Of a DNA stretch of 64,000 bases, positions 11,091-22,201 are shown piece after piece. The notes beneath the pieces are model-generated. The model was not told where the DNA came from. It made no database searches and saw only the letters and a program-made list of their open reading frames with translations. Origin of the DNA: Apodospora peruviana (lineage: Eukaryota > Ascomycota > Sordariomycetes > Sordariales > Lasiosphaeriaceae); the NCBI GenBank assembly GCA_033439685.1, contig JAUEDM010000001.1, forward strand, positions 5,146,001 to 5,210,000. The letters are read 5' to 3'. The stretch's first letter is position 1, and each line of letters begins with the position of its first letter. A program made the translations under genes and the position numbers.

Positions 11091-12673
11091 TTATATTCCC
11101 TGGCTTGACTCTCGATGTCCTCGTCTTCTACTCTTCTCTTGACCTCTTTGAATGGTGCTTTTTTCTTGTGTTTCTTCGGCTGTCTTGTTCCCGCTCTCCT
11201 CCCGGGCTTTCTTCCTGGTCTCCGGATCCTGTACCCCTTGCTTGACATCTTCCGGCACCTCCATCTTTGCCGCCTTGGCTTTCATGGCCTCTCGGGACCG
11301 TTGAAGCTGTGCGGCCCAAGCCACTCGGTCAAGCTCTTCCCACTTTTCCGCAACGAATGCGCGCGTCAGCTCCATGTCATAAACCCCACCTGGGTTCTTC
11401 AATGGGGACGCGGAAGAGACGCCAAAGCTTCGGTCACCTTCCAAGATGATCTTCTTGAAGGCGGAAATCAAGGTCGCTCTGTGCCGAATTTCTAGGTCCC
11501 TGGGAACCAAGTCCTTGATCACACCCTTAACGAACTCGGTCTCTCTCTTCAGGCGCCACGCCTTCAGCCGTTCCTTATAGTCGTCCTCAACGGAGAACCG
11601 CTCGAGCGCCTCGTCCCGAACCGTTGCCCGCATCTGTGAGACGGTGGTCTCCGGGTCCTTGCAGATGAACCAGCCTTCGGCCAGGAGCCTGGGGATAAAT
11701 TCGTCGATCCACCTGCGATATATAGGCCGAGTATTCATTCTCCGACGGTCGTTGGACCTGAGCTTCTTTCGGCCCTCTGCTCCTCCTACCGCGAGGGCGC
11801 AGTCGAGTTGGTTATCGCGAACGCACCCGGCCGCTGGCTCGTCGCGGATGATGAAAAGGCGGCAGGTGGTCACATATTCATATAGCGCCTCTGCCGACAC
11901 GAATGGTTGTGTCCAGAAACCACCATACTCCATGCCCAGGAAACGTATGACCTCGACCGGGTCCTCGGTCAATTTCACCTTGGCCTGTTTCCGGTCGTAC
12001 TTCTCGATCTCCGATATCCGCAGCCACAGGGCTTGCTCATCAGCCGTGAGGCCGTACGGTCGGATGGTGCTTCCCAACAAGTTCCAGATGTCACTATGGG
12101 CGTGCTTGAAGAGAGCCTGAAGGATAACGTCGGTGTTAGCGGGTGCCTTGAATTACCGTGTCCGGGATAAGGAGAGCTGTCTCCCAGCTGTTGCACACAT
12201 ACCCAGTTTAGCTGGCGTTCATCGGTGCAAATACGAACGTCGACTTGAATTAGCTTCTCTCCCATGTGCTTATCTGTGTCGCTGCGGGTTCTGTCTGCGT
12301 CTGGCAGCGCGCTATGCTCGTGGTCTGATGAAGGCCAAGGGATGGCAAAGTTGGCTGATATCGGCGGTGAAAGCATGATGGATGCCCGGGCTTTCAAGGC
12401 CTCGCCGATGAGTATTAGTTGTTCGACTGTGGTCCTCTCGACCGCATTCCCGGGTGGATGGGGTTCCTTAGATGGTGGACATGTCTCGACAGCCACGAGA
12501 ATATCAATGTCGCCAAAGTCAGCCTTCCCAGGACCCTCTATGGGCGTGTCCACATGTACATATATTTTTCTGAGCATAGAGTGACATGAGTCTTTGACCT
12601 CTCGGTAGATGTGAGGTGGCATGCGCGGAGTGGTGAAGCCAAAGGCCGCGGGAGCAAATGCCGAGCCACCCAT
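11091..12673 (-). CDS. Fungal nucleotidyltransferase-fold protein (NTase-like), function unknown
   Basis: Two exons, 12673-12203 and 12116-11091, encode 498 residues. The intron (12117-12202) has a GTATGT donor and TTCAG acceptor; joining restores a conserved run NWALFKHAHSDIWNLLGS. The N-terminal part shows FGDIDILVAVE near residue 52, with two acidic residues spaced as in the polymerase beta-type nucleotidyltransferase metal site. QVDVRIC near residue 145 supplies a third candidate carboxylate. The sequence then reads TIRPYGLTADEQALWLRI and EDPVEVIRFLGM, which I remember from a widespread but uncharacterised Pezizomycotina family, so substrate and product are unknown. The last 80 residues are Lys/Glu/Arg-rich and low complexity. 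The gene is divergent from LSM6. It could be an RNA- or protein-modifying transferase; calling it catalytic rests only on the three carboxylates. Confidence 0.82.
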
Positions 12674-13453
12674 GGTCTTGGAGCCCGATTTCCAACGAGA
12701 AGGATATCAGCGACAAGTTGATGCGTGTAAGACACCCGGGTCGGACTACAAGAGGGGATATGTGGATGATAGGTCGAGTGCTGACTCCAAACAAAGCTCC
12801 GTTTGAGATTTATATTTTATATAGCAAATACAACAATCAGATATCTTGATGGGCTAGGAGCAAAAATGGGCAAGGTCTCCATGATTGCCTGGGAGACAGA
12901 GTGGAATGTCCCACAAGAAGAAGAAGGCCTCCTGCAGCTCATCATAAAATTACTTCTTTAGGTACCTACCTTGCTATTCGCTGCTGACTCTTACGGGGCA
13001 GCTACCAACGAGGTGACTCGTCTCGAGCGGCTGTTCTTACTCACACACGTGTGATTGCTGCCGGCTCTTACAGGACTGTCACCCTTTGCTGACTCATTAT
13101 CGAGAAGCCTTAAAGATTTGAGAGATAAGAATGAAGGGAGGGGGGAGGGTGGAATGAGACCCTGACTATGTATGTACCTGATGTATTACTATTTGTTTAG
13201 CGGTTATATGCAGGAAATGGGGTGTTAGCAACGCACAAACCCAAGCAAATGTGGGGTCCCGGCCGCGCAACGACAGCTCACACTGCGTGCAGGCAATGAG
13301 GCAGGCAATGAGGCAGGCAATTCATCCTTGCTGATTGATTTCATGTAACTCTGGTGGGGAACGATACCAGCATCGCCAAATACCACCACGGACGGCAGCA
13401 ACGAGCAGTAAAGTACGCGAATAGTCAAAACGAGGGCCAACACAGATTTCACA
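12674..13453. promoter_or_regulatory. Divergent promoter region, NTase-like gene / LSM6
   Basis: 780 bases between two divergent starts. It includes an AT-rich stretch (12807-12835), a G-rich run around 13137-13153 and the 12-bp tandem repeat listed separately. No open frame here resembles a gene. Confidence 0.5.
13289..13321 (+). repeat. 12-bp tandem repeat (2.7 copies)
   Basis: The unit GCAGGCAATGAG occurs twice exactly (13289-13300, 13301-13312), followed by a partial third copy GCAGGCAAT. It lies about 130 bases upstream of the LSM6 start codon. Confidence 0.85.
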
Positions 13454-13880
13454 ATGGAAAACGGTGCCGTCTCGCAATGGGAGGGGAAAGACCCTGCAAG
13501 CTTCCTAGCCGGCATCATTGGGAGTCCCGTCACCGTCAAGCTCAACTCGGGAGTCGTCTACAAGGGTCAGTCAAACCTCTGCTCCAGTCCCTCACCGTCT
13601 CGCTCATTGGCGTCCTGACATTCTGGCATATTTCTTCCTGACGCAGGCGAGCTTCAATCCGTGGACGGGTACATGAACATCGCTCTGGAAAAGACGGAGG
13701 AGTACGTTGATGGTGCCAAGAAGCGGAGTTATGGCGATGCCTTTGTTAGAGGAAATAATGGTACGTCCTTTAATATTTTCTTTCCTTTTCTTCATGTTAT
13801 AATCTAAACTTTAATTGCCTGGACCCGACATCTAACATGAATACCTTGTTCCTGTAGTCATGTATATCTCTGCAGACTGA
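13454..13880 (+). CDS. lsm6: U6 snRNA-associated Sm-like protein LSm6
   Basis: LSm6 is one subunit of the heptameric LSm rings: LSm1-7 in cytoplasmic mRNA decapping and LSm2-8 on U6 snRNA in the nucleus. Three exons: 13454-13565, 13647-13760 and 13858-13880, giving 82 residues. The introns (13566-13646, GTCAGT donor; 13761-13857, GTACGT donor) both end in AG after a pyrimidine-rich tract. The Sm1 motif reads VTVKLNSGVVYKGELQSVDG and the Sm2 motif AFVRGNNVMYIS, with the family's MNIAL between them. The last exon codes only for the final seven or eight residues, so open-frame scans alone miss this gene. The start ATG sits in the context CACAATGG. Length and sequence agree with known fungal LSm6, and the assignment is secure. 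Confidence 0.95.
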
Positions 13881-14460
13881 TGAGACAAGCGAGTTTGTTG
13901 TCATTCATAAATGAGACAACAAAGGAGGTGAGCCACCTCAAGCACGCACCAAGTTGGAAACTCGATTGACATATGATCAAATGGAAGCAGTCCGCCCATA
14001 TATCGCACCGGGGCTTTACCGGGATGCCTGAACTTATCCAAACGTCGAGTCACTCAACTTTCAAGACGCTTCCTAAATAGGTACCGATATCACTGCTGGT
14101 ACACCTCTGGCCACTTGCACAAGAACTGGGACGGGAATTATATGTCTTTGTATTAGAGAAAAGAGACTGCAAATGTAGGCTAGACTACCATTATTTGCTC
14201 CTCCAAATCAAGCCTTCGGTGGTGGTACCAAACCATGAACACTCCCAATGAGCGATGCAATGTTTCCACCATCCATCCTCAAATCCTAATCAGACCACCG
14301 CCATTGATGCGAATGAACACCAGTCCAATCTCAAAATGTCGAAACTGTGAAGCTCCATAGCGCTGCGCTAAAAATAAGCTACCGGGTACGCCGTTCATCA
14401 CATCGTAGAGAGTGAAGGGCAGGGGAAGTCCCGCCATGCAGAATGGGGAGTCCGGGCCGC
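13881..14460. other. Convergent intergenic region, LSM6 / sHSP
   Basis: 3' flanks of two convergent genes. No open frame of note, no RNA gene and no repeat was seen. Confidence 0.45.
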
Positions 14461-15243
14461 TTAGTTAATAGCGATACGGCGCGCCTCCATCTTCCTGGCC
14501 TTGGGCACGGTGATGTTCAAGATGCCGTTGGTGAGGCTGGCTGTCACGCCCTCCTGGTCGACACGGGACGGGAAGCCGAAGGTGCGCGAGAAGTCGCCGA
14601 TGGAGCGCTCCGAGACCCAGTACTTTTCGGCCGGGGTCTTGGGCTTCTCCTTGTCCTGCTTGTGCCGAACCATCTGGGTACCGTCGTTGTTGCCGTTGCC
14701 GTTGCCGTTGGCATTCTTCTCCTTGGCCTCGGCAACCGCCTCATCTTCGACGCTTGCCTTGAGAGCCCGGTGGTGGTCTTCGCCCTTCTCGGTGATGGCC
14801 TCCTTGAAATCGTCTGGGGGAGTTCCGGCGGTGTAGCGACGCTCGACGTGGCCGCGGATCACAATGGTCTGCGGATCCGTAAACTCAATCGACACGTGCT
14901 CCTTGTCAATTCCGGGAAGCTCGCCGTGCAACTGATACGCCTCCTTGGTCTCACGAAGGTCGAACTTGGGGATGAAGGTGGCGGCACGTAGACGGCGCTG
15001 GGTCGAAGAACCGACCTCCTGGCTGCCCTTGGCTTCGCGGTAGCTATCGAAGTCGTCGAGCAGGCGAAAAAGCGGGGTGAAGCTGGGGTCGGGCTCGTAG
15101 AAGCCGCGGGTGAACATAGACATGTTGGCGGATGTGCTCGAGAGTGGTCGGACTTGATTTGTGTTGAGCGTGGTGCGACGAATTGGTCGAATAAGGCTTT
15201 GAGGGCGTGCGAGTTTCTGTGAGAGTGTTTTTGCAGTTCGCAT
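14461..15243 (-). CDS. hsp30: Small heat-shock protein of the Hsp30/Hsp20 family
   Basis: An ATP-independent chaperone with an alpha-crystallin domain that holds unfolding proteins. The frame has no intron and ends at 14461. Two starts are possible. The ATG at 15123 gives 220 residues beginning MSMFTRGFYEPDPSFTPLFR, which is where fungal Hsp30 proteins normally begin. The ATG at 15243 adds 40 residues rich in Arg, Ser and Thr with no acidic residue, which resembles a mitochondrial presequence. The alpha-crystallin domain starts near FIPKFDLRETKEAYQLHGEL and ends with GVTASLTNGILNITVPKA, the conserved C-terminal strand motif. As in other fungal Hsp30 proteins it is interrupted by a hydrophilic insert of about 60 residues (KEKNANGNGNGNNDG region). 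Heat-shock-element-like sites lie upstream. I give the outer start so that both forms are covered. Confidence 0.92.
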   Translation of the reverse strand: MRTAKTLSQKLARPQSLIRPIRRTTLNTNQVRPLSSTSANMSMFTRGFYEPDPSFTPLFRLLDDFDSYREAKGSQEVGSSTQRRLRAATFIPKFDLRETKEAYQLHGELPGIDKEHVSIEFTDPQTIVIRGHVERRYTAGTPPDDFKEAITEKGEDHHRALKASVEDEAVAEAKEKNANGNGNGNNDGTQMVRHKQDKEKPKTPAEKYWVSERSIGDFSRTFGFPSRVDQEGVTASLTNGILNITVPKARKMEARRIAIN

Positions 15244-15505
15244 CAAGTGTATGATTTGAGTTGCTGATTCTCTGATGATCTGTGGAAGAAAGAAAACTCA
15301 AAGGTCAGGTAACTTGGCCACGAGCGGGCTTATTATACTTTGCAAGGAGGAGGACTCGTTCCTTCTCCAAGATGCCAGAACAAAGTGGTGAAATCATCAT
15401 GGTCTGGTGGAATGCGCTAGATGCCTGTTGTGGAAGGATTGAGTTTGCTAGATATCTATAGAAACATCTAGCTATGGCCCGCGCGTGCGCGATGTTAAAT
15501 CCAAG

Positions 15506-15513
15506 TTCATGAA
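15506..15513. promoter_or_regulatory. Possible heat-shock element (TTCATGAA)
   Basis: TTCnnGAA is the minimal inverted-dimer unit bound by Hsf1. The site is about 260 bases upstream of the outer sHSP start codon. Such 6-base patterns also arise by chance, so this is only suggestive. Confidence 0.35.
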
Positions 15514-15639
15514 CTGGAAGGTGGTGGAAGCTGCCACCGTTATCTGGTCTTGAAAAGGCACTCACTTAAGTCATTTCAGCCAAGCTGAAAGGCTGAAAAC
15601 AGCGACCGTTGCCAAGAAAACTTGTTCCCGATGTAGCTA

Positions 15640-15647
15640 GAACATTC
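15640..15647. promoter_or_regulatory. Possible heat-shock element (GAACATTC)
   Basis: GAAnnTTC, the alternative inverted-dimer unit for Hsf1, about 400 bases upstream of the sHSP start. Together with the site at 15506 it fits heat induction of the downstream gene, but neither site has the three-unit array of a strong element. Confidence 0.35.
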
Positions 15648-16598
15648 GATGTGCAAGACATCCTCCCCTCAAACACCACGCCACAGAGTACACCCACACC
15701 TCACACGACGCTTGTTTCGACAGATTATTGGAGTATGCAGACTCACAATGATTTTGTTGATTTTAGTTAATATTTATTGCTGCATGGTGCCGAAGTCTTC
15801 GGATTGTTAGTAGGTGTGAAGGGATGTGTTTTGCGATGAAACCATACGTGGTCGACTCGAGTTGAATTCAATGTTCATGTTCTGAATGTCAGCCACGGGC
15901 AATAAGCTTGGCGGCCCCCTTCCCCACCTATCATCAGTCCACCATTCCTCGGGTAAAAGTCATCCTACACGTGCTTGTGGTATGAGAATAGTGAGTGATC
16001 CGGTAGAAGACTCCTGACCCCAGCCAATGATACCGAGCATACATAAAGGTAGGCAGCAAAGAGGGCTCTTGACAATCATCTAGCGAGTAGAGACGCGTTA
16101 CATGAGATATAAACACGATCCGCACGCCAGCACGCAGTTGCCCTCAAAAGAAGTGCGGTAACACGTTCCGTAAAGTTCCTACCAGGTAGGTCAATACATG
16201 GTGCTGGTATCGTTGGCTATCCACGGTAAGGTGATCCAAATACATTATAAAAAGCCAGCTCGAAAAATTCAAAGTGGTCATCCCCCGACAAGAAGGCGAG
16301 AAAGGTCAGGACTTACTGACAACACGTAAGCAGCCTGGCGACTTGATCATGACTGGACAATAGGTATATAACACTTTGCAGAACGGATTGTCGGGACCAA
16401 TGAGGCCGGATGATGACCATCTTTGCACTGAACTCCTTTCTTTCCCGCGATTCCTCTTCCTAATTCCACCGTACACTACTGCGTACACCCATAACCATCC
16501 TGCCCGCGGATGGCTGTCTCATAATGAGCAGGGCCCAGAGAGATTCCTTTCAACACACTCCGGGGCCCCAGCCACTACCTTCGCTCCGCACACCGTAG

Positions 16599-18744
16599 CT
16601 ATTGAGGCTGATACGTCTGCCGCATCGGTGGGAATCCAGCGGTGGGGACGACTGGCCCCTGGATCCCGCTGCCTAGCCCAGCAGGTATATGTATAGGATG
16701 CCCTGGCGTGACACCCAAAGCCGGACTCTGCACTCGGTTGAACAATCCTATCAACCGCCTCCCCACGGCCGGCTGAAGCTCCGTTCCGTCGCGGGCAATT
16801 TTAACCTCCCTGTTAGAATTCCAAGGATTTCTCAGCCCCCTTGTCCGGTAGAACGGCAGCCTTGCTGTCGATAGCCACTTAAGCCGAAAAGGCTTTCCCC
16901 ACGCTTTGGACTCCGTCCCGGCACCTTCATCGCCGCTTCGGACGCTGCCACTATCTCCTCCCAGAGACCCGCCGCCCGGCCCCTCGTCGTCATTGCTGCC
17001 GCTACCCGATCCACGATCGTCCCGCTCCACTTCCCAAAAGATGGTGCCGCGAGCCGAATCATCGATGATGCGGCCCTTGGGCGCAAATTCTGTCGCTTCC
17101 GTTGGGATCGCCTTCGGAAGCTCAACCTCGCTCGATGCAGGCACCGCCGGCGCAAATTCGATGGCTACCGCAGGGTTGTCATCTATTGCAGACGTCATGC
17201 GCGCGTAGCCGAAATACTCGCCTGATTTATTGGCTGAGAAGACAAGGTAGACGTTATCGGCATTCTGTTCCATCAAGACAACCCGTTAGCGTCGCGCGTT
17301 CAACCGACTTTGTCCAGCAAGTACTTACCGCAAAGGCGCTATTCAACGCCTCCTCATTGTGTGACTGAGTTGCCCAAATGCCGGTCCTGACACTCAACTC
17401 AAGGTCTTCAACAGTCAGGCTCTTGAGAATAAAGAAGCGATCCTTTTGCTGCGGCCCACCCTCCGTTGGGGAAGCCGACGCCCTGGACTCATCAACAATC
17501 GACGCCCCCGTACCATCATCGCCAGCCTCACCCTCCCAAGCACCCTCGGGTTCTTGTGTTGTCCCGGCAGGCGGCGTTGAGGCTGCTGGCCCCGTTGGAG
17601 CCGTAACCCCGGCGGCGCCCTCAACCGTGCTTTTGCGCAGCCGGCTCACCAATCTCACCGTCTGGAATTTCGAGTCGTGTAGCTTGCGCTGGGCGGCAAC
17701 ACAAGCCTCCTCGTCCTTGAAGTTGGCAAAAGCGCAATTACTCTTCGAAATGAGAAACAACGACTCTAACCCAGCCGCTTCTTTGCACACATGGTGAACA
17801 AGACTCATTAAATCCGTCTGGGGTGGAAGGTTCCCAATCCAGATGGCATGACCTAGGCACAAAACATGGTCAGTCTCTGTCTGCTATGTGTGAAATAGAT
17901 CTCAAAAGGGGGGGAGAACTTCATGCTTACCACTTTGTCTTGGCTTTCGAGGTGGTCCTCTGACAATATTTTGACGGCCGTCGGCTGAAAAAAAATCGAA
18001 CAGAATTAGTGACGCCACACAGGCAGGCAGACTAAGAAGGGAACTTGAAAGCTCACCACCATTCTGTTCCGTCGAATACGCGATATTGGCCGGTTGGCCT
18101 CCAAGTTGGGGCGGCGAGAGTCTTGGGTCATTCTGGTGCATCTCCGATGCCATATACTGACTAGGCATCATCTGCGGCTGCCCTGCAGGCGGCTGTGCCG
18201 GGAAGTGAGCTGTTTGTGGGTAGTAATACTGGGCAGCGGGATGCGGTTGCTGGCCCACGACGACGGCGTTTGCATAGTACTGAGCCATGTGGTGCTGGGG
18301 TAGGTAATACTGCTGGTTCGGTACCATTCCCATGGCGTTCTGCGCCGCGTACGGAGCGGTTGGACCTTGGGCAGCCATAGCTGGCAACGGGACTGCCATC
18401 GGATTGTATCTTGGCTGGCCCCGGCCATACGGACCAGTTCGATAGCTTGCCTGCGGAAGCGCGTTCGTCATGGCACTCAAGTCGAAGGGCCCAGCGCGGG
18501 GCGGGCTATGTGGTTGGGCCATATCGAGCTGCGACGAAAAGGCATGCTGGGGATTACTGTACTGCTGCTGCTGATGATGATGATGATGCTGCGGTCGAAG
18601 GAGGTGCGAGGGTGGGAGTACTGGGGGGTTACCAGCCGGTACTTGGCCTGTTCCCGGGTTGGAGGAGACCATAAAGGGATCCGGAGCAAGGTCGTGTCGC
18701 GGAAACTCACCTTGAGCGCCTGGCTGGAGAGGAGTATCTCCCAT
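16599..18744 (-). CDS. RRM and YTH domain protein, candidate N6-methyladenosine reader
   Basis: YTH domains bind RNA carrying N6-methyladenosine. Four exons (18744-18057, 17984-17931, 17852-17329, 17264-16599) give 643 residues with consistent phases; donors are GTGAGC, GTAAGC and GTAAGT. Residues 1-230 are Pro/Gln/Tyr-rich with an HHHHHQQQQ run and look disordered. An RRM spans about 250-325 (RNP2 IWIGNL, RNP1-like CAFANF). The YTH domain begins near residue 382 (DRFFILKSLTVEDLELSV), carries the first cage tryptophan in GIWAT, then VYLVFSANKSGEYFGYARM. It is interrupted by about 100 acidic Gly/Ser/Glu-rich residues before the second part (FRLKWLSTARLPF, then GLRNPWN and REVKIARDGTEL). RRM plus YTH is, as I recall, the Pezizomycotina architecture. 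The true N-terminus is uncertain because an open minus-strand frame continues upstream (18818-19120) and may be an additional exon. Confidence 0.88.
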
Positions 18745-21700
18745 TGGGATATATGAAATAGCTGCCCGACTTGCGTGGCCGGGTCCCGTGAGCCTGTGAA
18801 GGTCGGGATACCGCAGATCAAGATAATATCCTGCCCAAGAGGCGAAAGGAGATCAGCCCAGACGGCCTGGTCAGCCGGATCGAGACAATGCCGGTGCCCT
18901 CGGAATTGTCGAACGCACCCTTCGCCACGATACAAAACGGGACGCGCGGTGGGAGGTTGGTGTACGTGCTGCGGTACGCACGAGCACGTTCGGCTCTGAC
19001 CGGTGATGGCGGCCCGTTGGCGAATGGGGGTGCCGCGGTGTCGGGCGCGGAGGATCCTGGGAGTTTTGCAAGGGGAAACGGAGCAGTGTGCGAGCCCGGA
19101 GCCTTGGAGGGTGGCGGTAGTTAGGGCAGGACCGACAGGGGACTTCGGGGAGCAGGAGCAGCTAGACAGTCTGCGGGGTGTGGAGGAGGAATGACTTCTA
19201 CTACATCCATATGGGTACAGGTGAATAATCCGGATGGCTGTGTGCTCCGTCGTCTCTGGGTGTCTCTCCTATTCACTGACAAGCAGGCAGGTACAGGACA
19301 ACATGGAACCCTTCACACACTGGCACGCCTGGCCAGAGCAGACCGGTACATATACCAGCCGATAGCGTGTAATGGCAATGGGACGATGGGGCGACAGTGA
19401 CAGGTGGCGCAGAGCCGGACAACGGGGAGAGGGATCTCCTCCATCCATCGGTATTACATTTCCCAGTGTGTTTCTGGGTCGGAAGCAACCTAGAACCTGG
19501 GAGTCGCGGTTGAGGGACGACTGCCAGAGACCGGCCAGTCATGACAGGAGGAGAGAAGCCTGGAAGGGAACGAGCTCTGAGTTTTACGCCACAGATCTGC
19601 AAAGCACCGTGGGTGGCCAAACTGTCCTAGGGCTTTGGCGTGTCCGGATAGTGTACGGAGTACGTAGGTAGTGCTGTGCATGGATATAATAAGGTGGAGA
19701 TGGCGCCGCGGGCGAGCAGGCGACTAAGCACTTCCGTCTAGATACCCAAGGTACTCGCGTTGTACCAGGGCTTGCTTCTTTTGGGAGAGCCGAGCCCGAC
19801 AAGGCGGGTTGTATCTGGCGTGCGGGTGGATGGCGCCACATCTTTCCCTGTCCAGATTGGCCGCCTGGCGTGTTGAGAGGGTACAGTGCCCCGGTATGAA
19901 GTATTGACAAACTGGAGTCTAGACCAGAGACTGCAGAAGATTTTGGCCACCGGCAGTGAGATGGCCTGGGATATGCAGAAGGGAAACGCGGGAGAGGACA
20001 CAAAGACATACGTCTCCATGGCCTGGGACGTCCGGGTGGTGCAAGACGAAAGCGCTGAGAGGTTGCTGGAGGCTGGCGGGTTCGCAGCTGAGCCTTGATG
20101 GGAATGCGATGGGAATCCCATATTGAAGAAGATGGAGAACTGAGGTGAAGCGCCCATCGATGATACGGTACCTGACCATGACTGCGATGTACATGACACA
20201 AAACGGAAGACTAGGTAGGTAAGGTACCTAACATTGCGTATGAAACATCGACCCGATTTGCTTGGAGGTACGGAGTATCCTGAGTGCCCTGGTCTCCTAT
20301 CGGTATAAAGGTAGGCTTGTCTTGAAGGAATGGATGAGGCCTGTAACCTCTGTATTGTACTTAATAAGTGGAAACGATGGCGTTGAATGGGCACACCGGG
20401 GACAGAATTCGCCACCTCATAACCGCACTGCAGTCTCTTTCTCACTTGCGCACTCCCTGCCTGTTGCGACTTCCTAATGCCACTCCAGAGGTACCTTATC
20501 TGCCAGTAATCTCGCCTCCTAGCTGTCTTGCTAGCAGGCAGTCGCTACCGACCATTGCTATCGGAATCTGTCAGGGAGAGCTCGGAAGGCGCAGGTGCAG
20601 ATTGGTAAAGAAGCTTTGGGAGAACATGGTGTGTCCATGAAGGAAAAGCCCACTGTCCCACACGTTCCTGCCGAAGCTTTCAACGCATCCCAAGCCTTGG
20701 GACCGCCTCGGCAATACGACGGCGCAGACGTATATCCAGGTACTCTGGAAGTTCTCGTGCCCGTGTTCAGGTTCCATTCATTACCTATGTTATCCTTTAA
20801 CGCCTGCGCCACAATCTTCTCTTGTAAAAAGCCCAATGTTAAACCCAGGTGATATCAACATGATGCAGCCGTAACTCTCCAACCCAGTGTACACGGGATG
20901 ATGAAAAGATCAACATGCCTGCCTCCCCGAGGTAGATCACTGTGATCTTCTTCCCCTCACTCCCTTGCGTGCTGCCGGAGTATGGGACAGTTAATGTCGT
21001 CATTTCTGCTGGTAGAGTTTCACTTCACCACAGGGGCGCAAATAGAAGACAATACCGGCCGGCCTCTTTAAGAGATTGATAAACTGGAAGCTTCCGAAAC
21101 GACTTCTCGAGAGCTCGACCAGGCGGGTATAGGTGTTCAACCTTAGAGATAGACCTGTGTACAGAAGGCGTGGTACGGATACTTTGATAGACAATGACGA
21201 TAATACCTGCTCGACAGCAAGGTGACGACGCCGATAAACTTGGCTAGAGACTGTGGCTGCTTGTCCGAATGGAGCTTGATCGTCATTCCCCACGCATACA
21301 TCAAAAGACTCCACTGCCAAACAGTCGCGGTGCACGGCACGTGCTTGACCCCGAGCTGACCCTTGTCTGATGAATCAGGAGGAAGCTTGGCCTCCATGCT
21401 AGCAGGCATGCCGTGCACCACAGCCGGACACTTTCTTCCGGCCAGCCAATGCATTTTTGGCTGGGGACACTGACGTATTCCGTACATCGACTCCAACTCA
21501 ACAAGCATCTCCACGATTTTTCTGTAGAATGCAAAAAGGGTTCAAGAGGGCATCGTGATAGGTAACCTGTCAGGCGATCGACATCGCCTCTCCGGCTCCT
21601 AGCCGAGGGCTACCAGACAAATGATAAATGCTATGACGAATCGAACTCCCGTCGAAAATCTCTGCCGGGAAACCCCCAACGGCTCGGCCAAGGCGATGGC

Positions 21701-22201
21701 GAATCTCCGCATCCGGGGACGTTTGAATACTCGCTCGTCTCGTCTTCATCCGAATTATTAACATAGCTCGAACTACTGACGCTCTGTACTTTTTGTGCCG
21801 TTTCGTTTCTTGATGTCGGAGACGCAAGGATATTTGAGCCGGGCCAAGGCCTACCTCGCCGGGTAGTTGTGATGCTGGCAAAGCAACAATCGCATCGTCT
21901 CCCAGTCTTCAAAAGCATACATACACCCTAATGATCTAGCATTTTGCACGCCGATAAATTGTCCTTGCCCGGATTGGCCCTTGCAACTCCATCAAACGTT
22001 ATACGGCACACCGACGCGTGCTGCTGGATCACTGGCCGCCTATTTACCATCAAACCCCTTTCTGGTTATGGACGAGCTGAGCCGTTCTTCAACGCGCTGC
22101 ATCAATGGTCACGAAGGCCAAGCCCTTAATCTGAATTATGAACCCTGTAAGCTCGGGGATATCTAATATACACGGGGATTCTCAGTTGTCAGCGCCTCCG
22201 C
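18745..22201. other. Gene-poor region, about 3.4 kb
   Basis: The left end should contain the YTH gene promoter or an extra 5' exon. Past about 19.2 kb there are only short overlapping open frames with shadow-like composition (Arg/Ser/Pro/Cys-rich on both strands), none recognisable. Two copies of the 9-mer TACGGAGTA (19654, 20269) and a TAGGTAAGGTACCTA motif (about 20215-20230) occur here. I find no RNA gene or transposon remnant that I can name. Confidence 0.45.

Larger units (their letters stand above)
15244..16598. other. Intergenic region upstream of sHSP, downstream of the YTH-reader gene
   Basis: About 1.35 kb. The left part must hold the sHSP promoter and 5' UTR; the right part holds the 3' UTR of the minus-strand YTH gene. 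No open frame has recognisable sequence. No tRNA cloverleaf signature was found. Confidence 0.45.

Noticed and set aside
19584..20445. Overlapping minus-strand frames of 205 and 235 codons
   Set aside because: Two frames overlap each other with Ser/Pro/Arg/Cys-rich composition typical of non-coding GC-rich DNA; no conserved sequence seen.
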